Of a DNA stretch of 64,000 bases, positions 29,874 to 39,194 are shown in pieces (positions within the stretch are counted from its first letter, which is position 1; each line of letters starts with the position of its first letter). This DNA is from Metabacillus endolithicus. Lineage in GTDB: Bacteria; Bacillota; Bacilli; Bacillales; Bacillaceae. Location: assembly GCF_023078335.1 (NCBI RefSeq), contig NZ_CP095550.1, forward strand, positions 4,694,001-4,758,000, in the 5' to 3' direction. The translations under genes and the position numbers were made by a program. Under the pieces are notes generated by a model that worked only from the letters and a program-made list of their open reading frames with translations, ran no database searches and was not told where the DNA came from.

Positions 29874-30590
29874 ATGGATAAGTACGCACTTATAACTGGG
29901 GCGAGTGGTGATATCGGCATTGCTATCTCCAAAAAATTAATTAGTGAAGGGTATCATTTATATGTCCATTATCATCAAAATGAAAAAGTATTAAAGGACT
30001 TAAAAAGCTTGTATAAAGACAACATAATTCTTCCAATTAAAGCTGATCTGACAAGCAAAACGGGTGTACAGGAGTTACTTGAACATATAAAGATGCCTGT
30101 TGAATTGGTTGTATTTAATAGTGGTATGAGTCATTATGGATTGGTAACTGATCTAAATGATGTAGAGATTGATCAAATGGTAGAGCTACATATAACAAGT
30201 CCATTTCGTCTAATACAAAAGCTAATTCCTTCAATGATTACAAAACGTAAAGGTAATATCGTGTTAATATCCTCTATTTGGGGGATTACAGGTGCTTCTT
30301 GTGAGGTCTTGTATTCAATGGTGAAAGGTGGTCAAAATGCTTATGTGAAGGCTCTTGCAAAAGAGCTTGCACCAAGTCATATTAGAGTTAATGCCATTGC
30401 ACCAGGAGCGATATCTACTAAAATGCTTGCTCAATTTACCAGTGAGGAATTAAATCAACTTCAAGAAGAAATACCATTAGGTAGGTTAGGTACACCTGAT
30501 GAAATTGCAGAGACCGTTATTTTTTTAGCATCAGAAAAATCCTCTTATATTACAGGTCAAGTTATTTCTGTAAATGGTGGATGGATTTAA
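29874..30590 (+). CDS. ymfI: Short-chain dehydrogenase/reductase YmfI
   Basis: A classical SDR of 238 residues: the cofactor motif TGASGDIG at 8-15, an NNAG-like FNSGMSH, and the catalytic Tyr147-xxx-Lys151 in YSMVK. The C-terminal ITGQVISVNGGW is the usual FabG-like end. It resembles 3-oxoacyl-ACP reductases, but without other fatty-acid genes nearby the substrate is open. The ATG follows AAAGGAGA. It sits between the ymfFH terminator and ymfJ, as in B. subtilis. Confidence 0.9.
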   Translation: MDKYALITGASGDIGIAISKKLISEGYHLYVHYHQNEKVLKDLKSLYKDNIILPIKADLTSKTGVQELLEHIKMPVELVVFNSGMSHYGLVTDLNDVEIDQMVELHITSPFRLIQKLIPSMITKRKGNIVLISSIWGITGASCEVLYSMVKGGQNAYVKALAKELAPSHIRVNAIAPGAISTKMLAQFTSEELNQLQEEIPLGRLGTPDEIAETVIFLASEKSSYITGQVISVNGGWI

Positions 30591-30613
30591 AAAAAGAAAT
30601 TTGTATAAAAAAC

Positions 30614-30657
30614 TCCTCCCCTTGGAACAATAATTTTGTATCAATTAAAAAGGAGGA
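30614..30657 (+). promoter_or_regulatory. Possible ribosome-binding-site sequestering hairpin before ymfJ
   Basis: TCCTCC (30614-30619) is complementary to GGAGGA (30652-30657), which is the ribosome-binding site of ymfJ, across a 32-base A/T-rich loop. Such pairing could lower ymfJ translation. This is inference from base pairing only. Confidence 0.35.
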
Positions 30658-30663
30658 ACTCCT

Positions 30664-30921
30664 ATGTCTGTATTAGAGAATTGGAATGAGTGGAAAAATT
30701 TCCTTGGTGATCGTTTAGATCATGCCCAAAACGAAGGAATGAACGATCAAGTTATTTCTAACTTAGCGTTTGAAATTGGTGATTATTTAGCGAAGCAAGT
30801 AGAAGCTAAAAACCCACAAGAAAAAGTACTAGCAGATTTATGGAGTGTAGCTTCTGAACAAGAACAACATGCGATTGCAAACATGATGGTGAAACTTGTT
30901 CAAAACAATGGTTCGCACTAA
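30664..30921 (+). CDS. ymfJ: YmfJ/DUF3243 family protein
   Basis: An 85-residue acidic protein of the DUF3243 family (MSVLENWNEWKNFLGDRL). It is predicted helical, with no membrane segment or catalytic motif visible. The start is set by AAAAAGGAGGA seven bases upstream. The function is unknown; the ymfI-ymfJ-ymfK order is conserved in bacilli. A terminator begins at its stop codon. Confidence 0.88.
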   Translation: MSVLENWNEWKNFLGDRLDHAQNEGMNDQVISNLAFEIGDYLAKQVEAKNPQEKVLADLWSVASEQEQHAIANMMVKLVQNNGSH

Positions 30922-30946
30922 GAGAGGAGAGATCCTCTCTTTTTCT
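30920..30946 (+). terminator. Rho-independent terminator after ymfJ
   Basis: AAGAGAGGA pairs with TCCTCTCTT around a four-base loop, then TTTTC. The stem includes the last bases of the ymfJ stop codon. Confidence 0.85.
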
Positions 30947-31072
30947 TTGATAAAACGAGGGTTTGTACTTAGTCGAGAAATCATTTTATCTTATACGTTT
31001 CTTTCTCTCTTTCTTCTTTGAGAAAAATCATTTATTATAAATAATAGTGGTTGTTAAAGAGGAGGGTTTAAA

Positions 31073-31864
31073 TTGCCATATGAGTGGTATTTGGAATATG
31101 AAATTCAAAAGAACCGTCCCGGTTTATTAGGTGATGTGTCTTCCTTGTTAGGAATGTTGGCAATTAATATTATTACAATTAATGGTGTTGACGATTCCCG
31201 TCGGGGTCTTTTACTAAAATGTGAAAGTAATGATCAGGTACGCAGACTTGAATCAATTTTAAATACAATGGATAACATAACTGTTACAAAGCTTAGAGTT
31301 CCAAAACTTCGTGATCGATTAGCGGTTCGACATGGTCGTTATATTCAAAGAGATGCAGACGACAAAAAAACTTTCCGGTTTGTGCGTGACGAACTTGGAC
31401 TATTGGTTGATTTTATGGCAGAATTATATAAACAAGAAGGTCATAAGCTAATTGGAATTCGCGGAATGCCTAGGGTTGGAAAAACAGAATCAATTGTGGC
31501 CTCAAGTGTTTGTGCAAATAAAAAATGGTTGTTTGTTTCTTCTACGTTACTTAAACAAACTATTCGTAGCCAGCTGATTGCCGATGAATATAGTGAAGAT
31601 AATGTGTTTATTATCGATGGAATTGTTTCAACGAGAAGAGGATCTGAAAAACACTTACAGCTTGTAAGAGAAATTATGAGGCTTTCTGCTACTAAGGTTG
31701 TTGAGCATCCTGATATATTTGTACAGAATACAGAGTATACAATTGATGATTTTGATTACATAATAGAAATTCGCAATGAGCCTGGCGAGGAAATTACATA
31801 TAAAGATGTTGAAGAGGGACCAACAATGTTCGACTCTTCAAGTCTTTCAGGATTTGACTTTTAA
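31073..31864 (+). CDS. ymfK: YmfK/DUF3388 protein with ACT-like domain and P-loop-like motif
   Basis: A 263-residue protein of the DUF3388 family. The N-terminus (about 8-75) reads like an ACT domain: NRPGLLGDVSSLLGMLAINI, followed by a TINGVD strand. From about residue 130, GMPRVGKTES resembles a Walker A loop (GxxxxGKT), and DNVFIIDGIV, some 45 residues on, could serve as a Walker B strand. That suggests a ligand-sensing nucleotide-binding protein, which is my inference; no activity is known to me. The start is TTG with GAGGAGG. It precedes rodZ by 16 bases, probably in one operon with rodZ and pgsA. Confidence 0.85.
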   Translation: MPYEWYLEYEIQKNRPGLLGDVSSLLGMLAINIITINGVDDSRRGLLLKCESNDQVRRLESILNTMDNITVTKLRVPKLRDRLAVRHGRYIQRDADDKKTFRFVRDELGLLVDFMAELYKQEGHKLIGIRGMPRVGKTESIVASSVCANKKWLFVSSTLLKQTIRSQLIADEYSEDNVFIIDGIVSTRRGSEKHLQLVREIMRLSATKVVEHPDIFVQNTEYTIDDFDYIIEIRNEPGEEITYKDVEEGPTMFDSSSLSGFDF

Positions 31865-31880
31865 TTATGGGGTGTTACGG

Positions 31881-32765
31881 TTGAGTGAACTAGGAAATCG
31901 ACTGAAACAAGCAAGAGAAGAAAAGAATATGAGCTTGGACGATCTCCAGGAAATAACAAAAATTCAAAAGCGTTACTTGATAGGCATTGAGGAAGGCAAT
32001 TATGCTATGATGCCTGGTAAATTTTATGCAAGAGCATTTATAAAGCAATATGCTGAAGCAGTTGATTTAGATCCGGAAATGCTTTTTGAAGAATACAAGA
32101 ACGATGTACCAAGCACACACAAGGAAGATGTTCCTGAGCAGTTATCAAGAGTAAGAACACAAAAACAATTGCCAAAATCTGCGTCTAAATTTATAGACTT
32201 TTTACCGAAACTTCTTACGATAGCTGTAGTTGTAGTAGTGGCTATTTTATTATGGTTATGGAGACAAGATGCAGCTGAAGACAATGCTAATAATGAAAAC
32301 AAAATGGCTGAAGCAAATGATGTTGAATTTGAAAAAGTAGAAAATACGACAACAACAGATGAACAGGCTAACGAAGAAGAAGCTGTCCAGGAAGAGGCGC
32401 CTGAAGAGGAAGCAACAGAGCCAGAAGAACCTGAAACCCCTACTCAAAGCCTGTCTGTAGTGGAAGGAACAACAACGACTTATGAGCTATTAGATGCTGA
32501 AAAGTTTCAGCTGGAAGTTGTTGCAAAGGATCGGACATGGGTTAGAGTTAGAAACGGAAAAGGTAAAACATTCTATGGAGAAGAAATTCCTAAAGGGGAA
32601 ACAAAAGTTAATGATTTAACTGCAGAATCAGAAATAACAATTAGAGTTGGAAATGTACCAGGTACAGACTTAAAAATTAATGGTGAGCTCCTGCAATATC
32701 AAGACACAAAAACCACGCCACAGGACATTACCATCATTTATAAGAAAGAAAGAATAGGGGACTGA
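31881..32765 (+). CDS. rodZ: Cytoskeletal/cell-shape protein RodZ (YmfM)
   Basis: A bitopic membrane protein linking MreB to the wall-elongation machinery. The N-terminal helix-turn-helix of Cro/C1 type (about 3-68, LGNRLKQAREEKNMSLDDLQ) faces the cytoplasm. One membrane segment lies near 108-128. A Glu/Thr-rich linker and an extracellular DUF4115 beta domain follow. I chose TTG 31881 with GGGGTG at 31869-31874; in-frame starts further upstream overlap the ymfK coding end. The 294-residue length fits the family. It lies next to pgsA, the standard Firmicute arrangement. Confidence 0.93.
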   Translation: MSELGNRLKQAREEKNMSLDDLQEITKIQKRYLIGIEEGNYAMMPGKFYARAFIKQYAEAVDLDPEMLFEEYKNDVPSTHKEDVPEQLSRVRTQKQLPKSASKFIDFLPKLLTIAVVVVVAILLWLWRQDAAEDNANNENKMAEANDVEFEKVENTTTTDEQANEEEAVQEEAPEEEATEPEEPETPTQSLSVVEGTTTTYELLDAEKFQLEVVAKDRTWVRVRNGKGKTFYGEEIPKGETKVNDLTAESEITIRVGNVPGTDLKINGELLQYQDTKTTPQDITIIYKKERIGD

Positions 32766-32776
32766 CTCAGGAAGAA

Positions 32777-32815
32777 GAGTATGAACCACTACATTATTAG
32801 TAGAGGTTCATACTC
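32777..32815 (+). repeat. Stem-loop between rodZ and pgsA
   Basis: GAGTATGAACC pairs with GGTTCATACTC (11 perfect pairs), with an inner ACTA/TAGT stem. It is followed by CCTAATGG, so there is no U-tract. It probably protects or separates the rodZ mRNA rather than terminating it. Confidence 0.65.
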
Positions 32816-32877
32816 CCTAATGGGGTCGTCCCATTTTGCATGTAAATGCTTGAGTTCAATAAATTGGAGGAATATAC

Positions 32878-33456
32878 ATGAATTTACCGAATAAAATTAC
32901 CATTTCAAGGATTCTTTTAATACCAGTTTTTATGGTTATTATGTTAGTCCCATTTAACTGGGGAGAACTAACGTTTGGTTCAGAATCAATCTTAACAACT
33001 CATTTTGTAGGAGCTATTCTATTTATTGTTGCATCAACAACTGATTGGATTGATGGTTATTATGCAAGGAAATTGAATCAAGTTACGAATCTAGGGAAAT
33101 TTCTGGATCCATTAGCAGACAAGCTACTCGTGTCAGCAGCTCTAATTATATTAGTGGAGCTGGGAGCTGCACCTTCGTGGATGGTTATTCTTATTATAAG
33201 TCGAGAATTTGCAGTAACCGGTCTTCGCCTTGTGTTAGCCGGAGAAGGTGAGGTTGTGGCAGCCAACATGTTAGGGAAAATTAAGACATGGACGCAAATT
33301 ATCGCCATTTCAGCTTTATTACTTCACAATTTACCATTTGAATTTATGAACATTCCATTTGCAACAATTTCTTTATGGGTTGCAACTTTCTTTACTGTTT
33401 ATTCTGGATGGGACTACTTTATTAAAAATAAACAAGCCTTTGTAAATTCTAAATAA
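32878..33456 (+). CDS. pgsA: CDP-diacylglycerol-glycerol-3-phosphate phosphatidyltransferase
   Basis: PgsA makes phosphatidylglycerol phosphate, the committed step to phosphatidylglycerol, at the cytoplasmic membrane. The 192-residue protein has the complete CDP-alcohol phosphotransferase signature: Asp59-Gly60, Ala63-Arg64, Gly73, Asp77 and Asp81, preceded by Asp56. About five to six hydrophobic segments surround it. The start follows TTGGAGGA. The gene is essential in relatives and is intact here. The next gene, cinA, begins 12 bases after the stop. Confidence 0.96.
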   Translation: MNLPNKITISRILLIPVFMVIMLVPFNWGELTFGSESILTTHFVGAILFIVASTTDWIDGYYARKLNQVTNLGKFLDPLADKLLVSAALIILVELGAAPSWMVILIISREFAVTGLRLVLAGEGEVVAANMLGKIKTWTQIIAISALLLHNLPFEFMNIPFATISLWVATFFTVYSGWDYFIKNKQAFVNSK

Positions 33457-33468
33457 GGGGGATTGTTC

Positions 33469-34719
33469 ATGAACATAAGAACAGAGATTATCGCCGTTGG
33501 TTCAGAGTTGCTTTTAGGTCAAATAGTGAACAGCAATGCCCAATTTTTATCACAAGAGTTAGCTGAACTTGGCTTGAGTGTTTATTATCATACCGTAGTT
33601 GGAGATAACCCGTCACGTCTAGAATCAGCAATTAACAACGCAAAAGAACGTTCTAATGTTATCATTTTTACTGGAGGCCTTGGTCCGACTAAGGATGATT
33701 TAACAAAAGAAACAATTTCAAAAGTGTTAGGAAGAGAGCTTACGTTTGATGTGGAAGCTTTAGAAAGTATTGAACGTTATTTTACTCAAACAAAACGTAT
33801 CATGTCTGAAAATAATAAAAAACAAGCATTGGTTATTGATGGTTCCTACATTTTAAAAAATGACTATGGTATGGCTCCTGGAATGGCTGTTGATATTGAC
33901 GGAATGATTTATATGCTTTTGCCAGGACCGCCTAGTGAAATGAAGCCAATGTTTGAGAATTATGGAAGAGAATATTTCCAAACAAAACTAGGTTTTCAAG
34001 ATAAAATTATTTCACGTGTTTTAAGATATTTTGGAATTGGTGAATCCCAGCTTGAAACAGATATACAGGATATTATTGATGGACAAACAAATCCGACAAT
34101 TGCTCCTCTGGCAGCGGATGGAGAAGTAACATTAAGACTTACAGCGAAGCATAAAGATGAACATATTGCACAAAAACTCCTTAATGAAACAGAGAAAAGA
34201 ATTAATGACCGTGTAGGTGAGTTTTTCTATGGTTATGAACAGACAACCCTTGTTCATGAATTAAATAAACTATTGATGAAAAAAGGGAAAACAATTTCTG
34301 CAGCTGAAAGTTTAACAGGTGGAATGTTTTCAGAGTACATAACATCTTTAGATGGTGCTTCCCAAATTTTTAAAGGTAGTATTGTTTCTTATACAAATGA
34401 AGTGAAAGAGCAAATTTTGAAGGTACAAAAACGTACCCTTGAACAATTTGGTGCAGTTAGCGAGGAATGTGCAAGGGAAATGGCTGAGCAAATCCGAAAG
34501 CTCTCTAAAAGTGATATAGGCATTAGTTTTACAGGTGCTGCAGGACCACAACCACATGAGGGACAACCTGTAGGGACAGTTTTTATTGCCATTTCTATGG
34601 GGGATCAGAACTCCAATGTTTTTAAACTGAATCTAGCTGGATCTAGAAAGGGAATTCGTGTTCGTTCGGTAAAGTATGGATGTCATTATTTAGTCAAACT
34701 ATTAAACGAAATTGAATGA
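33469..34719 (+). CDS. cinA: Competence/damage-inducible protein CinA
   Basis: A two-domain cytosolic protein of 416 residues. The N-terminal MoCF-like domain (about 1-170, [20 protein letters not shown]) acts on ADP-ribose/NMN-type pyrophosphates in relatives. The C-terminal CinA domain (about 255-416) contains [17 protein letters not shown] and is the nicotinamide-nucleotide amidase fold. ATG 33469 is preferred because AAGGGGG lies six to seven bases upstream; a TTG six bases earlier is too close. The cinA-recA order is conserved and in some bacteria the two are co-regulated in competence; here a terminator separates them. Confidence 0.94.
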   Translation: MNIRTEIIAVGSELLLGQIVNSNAQFLSQELAELGLSVYYHTVVGDNPSRLESAINNAKERSNVIIFTGGLGPTKDDLTKETISKVLGRELTFDVEALESIERYFTQTKRIMSENNKKQALVIDGSYILKNDYGMAPGMAVDIDGMIYMLLPGPPSEMKPMFENYGREYFQTKLGFQDKIISRVLRYFGIGESQLETDIQDIIDGQTNPTIAPLAADGEVTLRLTAKHKDEHIAQKLLNETEKRINDRVGEFFYGYEQTTLVHELNKLLMKKGKTISAAESLTGGMFSEYITSLDGASQIFKGSIVSYTNEVKEQILKVQKRTLEQFGAVSEECAREMAEQIRKLSKSDIGISFTGAAGPQPHEGQPVGTVFIAISMGDQNSNVFKLNLAGSRKGIRVRSVKYGCHYLVKLLNEIE

Positions 34720-34726
34720 TATAATG

Positions 34727-34779
34727 AAGTCTGTTAAGCACAAATCTATTATTAGACTTTTGCTTAGCAGTCTTTTTTT
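34727..34779 (+). terminator. Rho-independent terminator after cinA
   Basis: AAGTCTGTTAAGCA pairs imperfectly with TGCTTAGCAGTCTT across a 20-base loop, then T7. Confidence 0.8.
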
Positions 34780-34937
34780 CTATGAAGAAAATTAGTCTGT
34801 TTTTGCTGTAAAAATCAACAAACGATTCGAAAATAAGTAAAAATTAAAAATAGAACTCCCTTACTATCTGAAATTTACTTTTTCTTTATATAAAAAAGTA
34901 GATATATAGTGACTTTAAAACATTAAAATAAAATAAT

Positions 34938-34951
34938 CGAATAAATGTTCG
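34938..34951 (+). promoter_or_regulatory. LexA/DinR (SOS) box upstream of recA
   Basis: CGAATAAATGTTCG closely matches the Gram-positive SOS box CGAACrnryGTTyC, with dyad symmetry. It ends nine bases before the -35 of the recA promoter, so LexA bound there would hinder RNA polymerase. The remaining part of the 300-base cinA-recA gap is A/T-rich with no gene seen. Confidence 0.85.
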
Positions 34952-34959
34952 CTTTTTAC

Positions 34960-34988
34960 TTGGCAAACAAGATAAAAAGGGGTATATT
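34960..34988 (+). promoter_or_regulatory. Sigma-A promoter of recA
   Basis: TTGGCA, exactly 17 bases, then TATATT. Four or more bases match each consensus hexamer, and the SOS box lies just upstream. The predicted leader is about 25 bases and contains the AAGGAGG site. Confidence 0.8.
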
Positions 34989-35019
34989 TATTATAGATGA
35001 ACTTTAAGGAGGAAATTTT

Positions 35020-36060
35020 GTGAGTGATCGTCAAGCTGCCTTAGATATGGCGTTAAAACAAATAGAGAAGCAATTCGGTAAAGGATCTATTATGAAATTA
35101 GGAGAGCAAACAGATCGAAAGGTATCAACTGTTTCAAGTGGTTCATTAGCACTTGATACTGCGTTAGGAATAGGTGGGTATCCTCGTGGTAGAATCATAG
35201 AAATCTATGGTCCTGAAAGCTCTGGTAAAACAACTGTAGCACTACATGCTATCGCTGAGGTTCAACAGCAAGGTGGTCAAGCAGCATTTATTGATGCTGA
35301 ACACGCACTTGACCCTGTATATGCACAAAAACTTGGTGTAAACATCGATGAATTACTACTTTCACAACCTGATACAGGTGAACAAGCACTAGAAATTGCT
35401 GAAGCTCTTGTACGAAGTGGTGCAGTTGATATTTTAGTTATTGACTCGGTTGCAGCGTTAGTACCTAAAGCTGAAATTGAAGGTGAGATGGGTGATTCAC
35501 ATGTCGGTCTTCAAGCAAGACTGATGTCTCAAGCATTACGTAAATTATCAGGTGCTATAAATAAATCTAAAACAATTGCTATTTTCATTAACCAAATTCG
35601 TGAAAAAGTAGGCGTGATGTTCGGAAACCCTGAGACAACTCCTGGTGGTCGTGCTTTAAAATTCTATTCTTCTGTTCGTTTAGAAGTTCGCCGTGCTGAA
35701 ACACTTAAACAAGGTAATGATATGGTCGGAAATAAAACAAAAATTAAAGTAGTTAAAAATAAGGTGGCGCCTCCTTTTAAAGTAGCAGAAGTTGATATTA
35801 TGTACGGTGAGGGAATTTCAAAAGAAGGCGAAATCATCGATATGGGTTCGGATTTGGATATTGTCCAAAAGAGCGGTTCTTGGTATTCATATAATGAAGA
35901 ACGTTTAGGTCAAGGTCGAGAAAATGCCAAGCAATTCCTAAAGGAAAACCCTGAAATACGTTTAGAAATACAGGGTCAAATTCGAAAACATTATGGTCTA
36001 GACGAAGAAGTTACTGTACCAGATGAAAGTCAAGAAGAGCTTAACTTATTAGGGGAATAA
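35020..36060 (+). CDS. recA: Recombinase A
   Basis: RecA forms filaments on single-stranded DNA, drives strand exchange and triggers LexA self-cleavage. The 346-residue protein starts at GTG behind AAGGAGG. It shows Walker A GPESSGKT at 64-71, Walker [12 protein letters not shown], the DNA-binding loop region [19 protein letters not shown], and an acidic C-terminal tail. No intein interrupts it. The SOS box and promoter upstream indicate damage-inducible expression. A terminator follows, so it is monocistronic. Confidence 0.98.
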   Translation: MSDRQAALDMALKQIEKQFGKGSIMKLGEQTDRKVSTVSSGSLALDTALGIGGYPRGRIIEIYGPESSGKTTVALHAIAEVQQQGGQAAFIDAEHALDPVYAQKLGVNIDELLLSQPDTGEQALEIAEALVRSGAVDILVIDSVAALVPKAEIEGEMGDSHVGLQARLMSQALRKLSGAINKSKTIAIFINQIREKVGVMFGNPETTPGGRALKFYSSVRLEVRRAETLKQGNDMVGNKTKIKVVKNKVAPPFKVAEVDIMYGEGISKEGEIIDMGSDLDIVQKSGSWYSYNEERLGQGRENAKQFLKENPEIRLEIQGQIRKHYGLDEEVTVPDESQEELNLLGE

Positions 36061-36072
36061 TCATTTAATTTT

Positions 36073-36095
36073 AAGGGGCGTTTTGCCCCTTTTTT
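36073..36095 (+). terminator. Rho-independent terminator after recA
   Basis: AAGGGGC pairs with GCCCCTT around GTTTT, then TTTT. Confidence 0.93.
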
Positions 36096-36266
36096 ATTTT
36101 TATTAGAAAAAATAATGTGATATTTGTTTAAATACATATGAATTAAAGAATTTTATGAGTAGAAAAACGATAAATAACGATAAATAATATTGCATAAAAT
36201 ATTGTGACATAATTCTACAAAAATCATCCTTTTTCGCTAGTTATCACAAAGGTCATGGAAATAAGA

Positions 36267-36331
36267 TTGAACAAAATGCTTAGAAACATTATAATGACAG
36301 GCTTGACAAGAAAAATTCACAGATTTACAAT
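36267..36331 (+). promoter_or_regulatory. Tandem sigma-A promoters upstream of rny
   Basis: P1 is TTGAAC (36267-36272), 17 bases, TATAAT (36290-36295). P2 is TTGACA (36303-36308), 17 bases, TACAAT (36326-36331). Both have ideal spacing and near-consensus boxes. P2's -35 lies where P1 transcription would start, so the two are mutually exclusive. Upstream, a ten-base tandem repeat (ACGATAAATA twice, 36168-36187) sits in otherwise featureless A/T-rich DNA. Confidence 0.75.
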
Positions 36332-36439
36332 TGAGATGTATATTTTACAATTTTGTAGAATGATGATTGAAGCATTTTGAAAGCCGAAAATGTTGGTACT
36401 TGAAAAAGTCTTATGTCAAATAGTTTAAAGACGCAAGGT

Positions 36440-36474
36440 TCAACATGAAAACAAAGCTTTGTGCTGTATGTTGA
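36440..36474 (+). repeat. Stem-loop in the long rny leader
   Basis: TCAACAT pairs with ATGTTGA, and inside it ACAAAG pairs with CTTTGT. It lies in a leader of more than 200 bases between the rny promoters and the rny start. As RNase Y often cleaves structured leaders, self-control is conceivable but unproven. Confidence 0.55.
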
Positions 36475-36551
36475 CAACTTATAATTGAACAATGTACATG
36501 CCGACACTTTAATCTAGAAAAAACAAGTTCATAGCAAGAGGAGGTGTAATA

Positions 36552-38114
36552 ATGGACGTAGTATCAATAATCATCTCCATTTTGCTTGGCCTAATCGTCG
36601 GTGCAGTTGTTGGCTATTTTGTTCGAAAATCTATTGCCGAAGCAAAAATTGCTGGTGCTAATAACGCAGCGGAGCAAATTCTTGAAGAAGCAAAGCGTGA
36701 TGCTGAGGCTACTAAAAAGGAAGCGCTTCTTGAAGCAAAAGATGAAATTCATAAGCTCCGCACAGATGCAGAACAGGAAGTTCGTGAGAGAAGAAACGAG
36801 CTTCAAAAACAAGAAAATCGCTTATTACAAAAAGAAGAGAATCTGGATCGTAAAGATGAGTCTTTAGATAAACGTGAAGCGATGCTAGAGAGAAAAGAAG
36901 GTTCTCTTAATGAAAGACAACAGCATATTGAAGAGATGGAAAGCAAAGTGGACGAGGTTGTGCGTAAACAGCAAACAGAGCTTGAGCGCATATCTAGCCT
37001 TACAAGAGATGAAGCAAGAGGAATTATTCTTGAAAAGGTAGAAAATGAACTCACACATGATATCGCTGTAATGATCAAAGAAAGCGAAAATCGTGCTAAA
37101 GAAGAAGCTGACAAGAAAGCGAAAGAAATCCTGTCACTTGCTATTCAACGATGTGCAGCAGATCATGTAGCTGAAACTACTGTTTCTGTTGTTAATCTTC
37201 CAAATGATGAAATGAAAGGTCGTATTATTGGACGTGAGGGGCGTAATATTCGTACGTTAGAAACATTAACGGGGATAGACCTTATCATTGATGATACACC
37301 TGAGGCAGTGATCCTGTCAGGTTTTGATCCAATTCGACGTGAAACAGCAAGAATTGCATTAGACAAGCTTGTTCAAGATGGTCGTATTCACCCAGCGCGT
37401 ATTGAAGAGATGGTTGAGAAATCTCGTCGTGAAGTGGATGAATATATTCGTGAAATTGGAGAACAAACAACGTTCGAAGTTGGAGTTCATGGGATTTATC
37501 CTGACTTGATTAAGATTCTTGGTCGATTGAAATTTAGAACAAGTTACGGTCAAAATGTTTTGAAGCACTCTATGGAAGTTGCGTTCTTATCAGGATTAAT
37601 GGCTGCTGAGCTTGGAGAAGATGAATTATTGGCAAAACGAGCAGGCTTACTTCATGATATTGGAAAAGCTATTGACCATGAAGTTGAAGGTAGTCATGTG
37701 GAAATTGGTGTAGAACTTGCGACAAAGTATAAAGAGCATCCTGTTGTAATTAACAGCATTGCATCACACCATGGTGATACAGAACCTACATCGATTATTG
37801 CGGTTATTGTTGCAGCTGCTGATGCATTATCTGCAGCAAGACCAGGAGCACGTAGTGAAACACTAGAAAATTATATTCGTCGACTAGAAAAGCTTGAAGA
37901 AATATCTGAATCTTACGAAGGTGTTGAGAAATCATTTGCCATCCAGGCTGGCCGTGAGGTACGTATTATGGTTAAACCTGATAGTATTGATGACTTACAA
38001 GCACATCGCTTAGCAAGAGATATTCGAAAACGAATTGAAGAAGAGCTCGATTATCCGGGTCATATTAAAGTTACTGTGATTCGTGAAACAAGAGCTGTTG
38101 AATACGCAAAATAA
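36552..38114 (+). CDS. rny: Ribonuclease Y
   Basis: RNase Y is the membrane-bound endonuclease that starts bulk mRNA decay in Bacillus. The 520-residue protein has one N-terminal membrane segment (about 4-24), a long charged coiled coil (about 30-205), a KH domain with [15 protein letters not shown], and an HD domain with HDIGK near residue 367 and a later SHHGD. The AGAGGAGGTG site fixes the ATG. Partners or functional relatives encoded nearby are pnpA, rnjB, ricA and hfq. Two strong promoters and a long leader precede it. No penicillin-binding gene lies between it and recA, unlike in B. subtilis. Confidence 0.97.
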   Translation: MDVVSIIISILLGLIVGAVVGYFVRKSIAEAKIAGANNAAEQILEEAKRDAEATKKEALLEAKDEIHKLRTDAEQEVRERRNELQKQENRLLQKEENLDRKDESLDKREAMLERKEGSLNERQQHIEEMESKVDEVVRKQQTELERISSLTRDEARGIILEKVENELTHDIAVMIKESENRAKEEADKKAKEILSLAIQRCAADHVAETTVSVVNLPNDEMKGRIIGREGRNIRTLETLTGIDLIIDDTPEAVILSGFDPIRRETARIALDKLVQDGRIHPARIEEMVEKSRREVDEYIREIGEQTTFEVGVHGIYPDLIKILGRLKFRTSYGQNVLKHSMEVAFLSGLMAAELGEDELLAKRAGLLHDIGKAIDHEVEGSHVEIGVELATKYKEHPVVINSIASHHGDTEPTSIIAVIVAAADALSAARPGARSETLENYIRRLEKLEEISESYEGVEKSFAIQAGREVRIMVKPDSIDDLQAHRLARDIRKRIEEELDYPGHIKVTVIRETRAVEYAK

Positions 38115-38144
38115 AGTGGTGCAGAAATGCGCCACTTTATTTTT
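38113..38144 (+). terminator. Rho-independent terminator after rny
   Basis: AAAGTGGTGCA pairs with TGCGCCACTTT (11 pairs, one T-G) around GAAA, then ATTTTT. Confidence 0.92.
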
Positions 38145-38243
38145 GCTCAATTTTGTGTAACACTAAATCTAAGAACAACGGTTACTATGTGTTGAGTACA
38201 ACAAAAAAGTTCAAACATGTTAAATGATAGAAAGGAAATACAT

Positions 38244-39038
38244 ATGAAAATTTTATTTATAGGTGATGTGTTTGGTTCACCTGGTAGAGAAATGATTAAA
38301 GAGTACCTACCTAAACTGAAAACAAAATATCAGCCACATGCTATTATTATTAATGGAGAAAATGCCGCACATGGAAGAGGGATTACAGAAAAGATGTATC
38401 AGCAGTTTATTCAAGCTGGTGCCCATGTCATTACAATGGGAAATCACACTTGGGATAATCGAGAAATTTTTGAATTTATCGATAAAGCACCTAATATGAT
38501 TCGCCCTGCGAACTTTCCAGAAAATAATCCAGGAAAAGGCATGATATTTGTAACTATTGCAGGAAAAGAGATAGCTGTAATCAATTTGCAAGGGCGTGCA
38601 TTTTTGCCACCTTCCGACTGTCCATTTAAAAAGGCTGATGAGCTGATTGAGCAAGCCAAAAAGCGTACCTCTCTTATTTTTGTCGATTTTCATGCAGAAG
38701 CAACTAGTGAGAAACAGGCAATGGGCTGGTATTTAGACGGTCGTGCATCGGTTGTTGTTGGGACGCATACGCATGTTCAAACAGCTGATGATAGAATTTT
38801 AGACAAAGGAACAGCGTATATTACAGATGTTGGTATGACGGGACCTTATGATGGCATATTAGGGGTAGATAGAGAAATGATTTTAAAACGATTTCTTACA
38901 GGTCTACCTGTTCGTCATGATGTGGCTAATGGTAGAACCCAGTTAAGTGGCATTATAGTTGATATTAACGATAAAACGGGTAAGGCTACAAAAATTAAAA
39001 GAATCCTTATTAATGATGACCATATGTTTTTTGAATAG
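38244..39038 (+). CDS. ymdB: Metallophosphoesterase YmdB
   Basis: A 264-residue phosphodiesterase of the YmdB family, which in B. subtilis cleaves 2',3'-cyclic nucleotides and affects the choice between motility and biofilm. Metal-binding motifs are visible: FIGDVFGSPG at the N-terminus, INGENAAHGRG, MGNHTWDN, and the later VGTHTHVQTAD. ATG 38244 (MKILFIGDVFG) has AGAAAGGA upstream; an in-frame ATG 27 bases earlier lacks a site. It follows rny with a terminator between. Confidence 0.95.
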   Translation: MKILFIGDVFGSPGREMIKEYLPKLKTKYQPHAIIINGENAAHGRGITEKMYQQFIQAGAHVITMGNHTWDNREIFEFIDKAPNMIRPANFPENNPGKGMIFVTIAGKEIAVINLQGRAFLPPSDCPFKKADELIEQAKKRTSLIFVDFHAEATSEKQAMGWYLDGRASVVVGTHTHVQTADDRILDKGTAYITDVGMTGPYDGILGVDREMILKRFLTGLPVRHDVANGRTQLSGIIVDINDKTGKATKIKRILINDDHMFFE

Positions 39039-39194
39039 TAAAGAACATAACTCATTAAAAGAAATAAGAGCGGGGAACAAACTTTAGTAAATCGTTAATC
39101 TATGGTCTTTAAGAAATCCACTTCATTCGGACGATTCTTCAAATAACATCATGTACCATAACATTTAGAATTTTTCGAAATAATATGCGAACAA

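Noticed and set aside
31776..31880. Upstream start for rodZ within ymfK
   Set aside because: It would overlap the end of ymfK by about 90 bases and add residues foreign to the RodZ helix-turn-helix domain.
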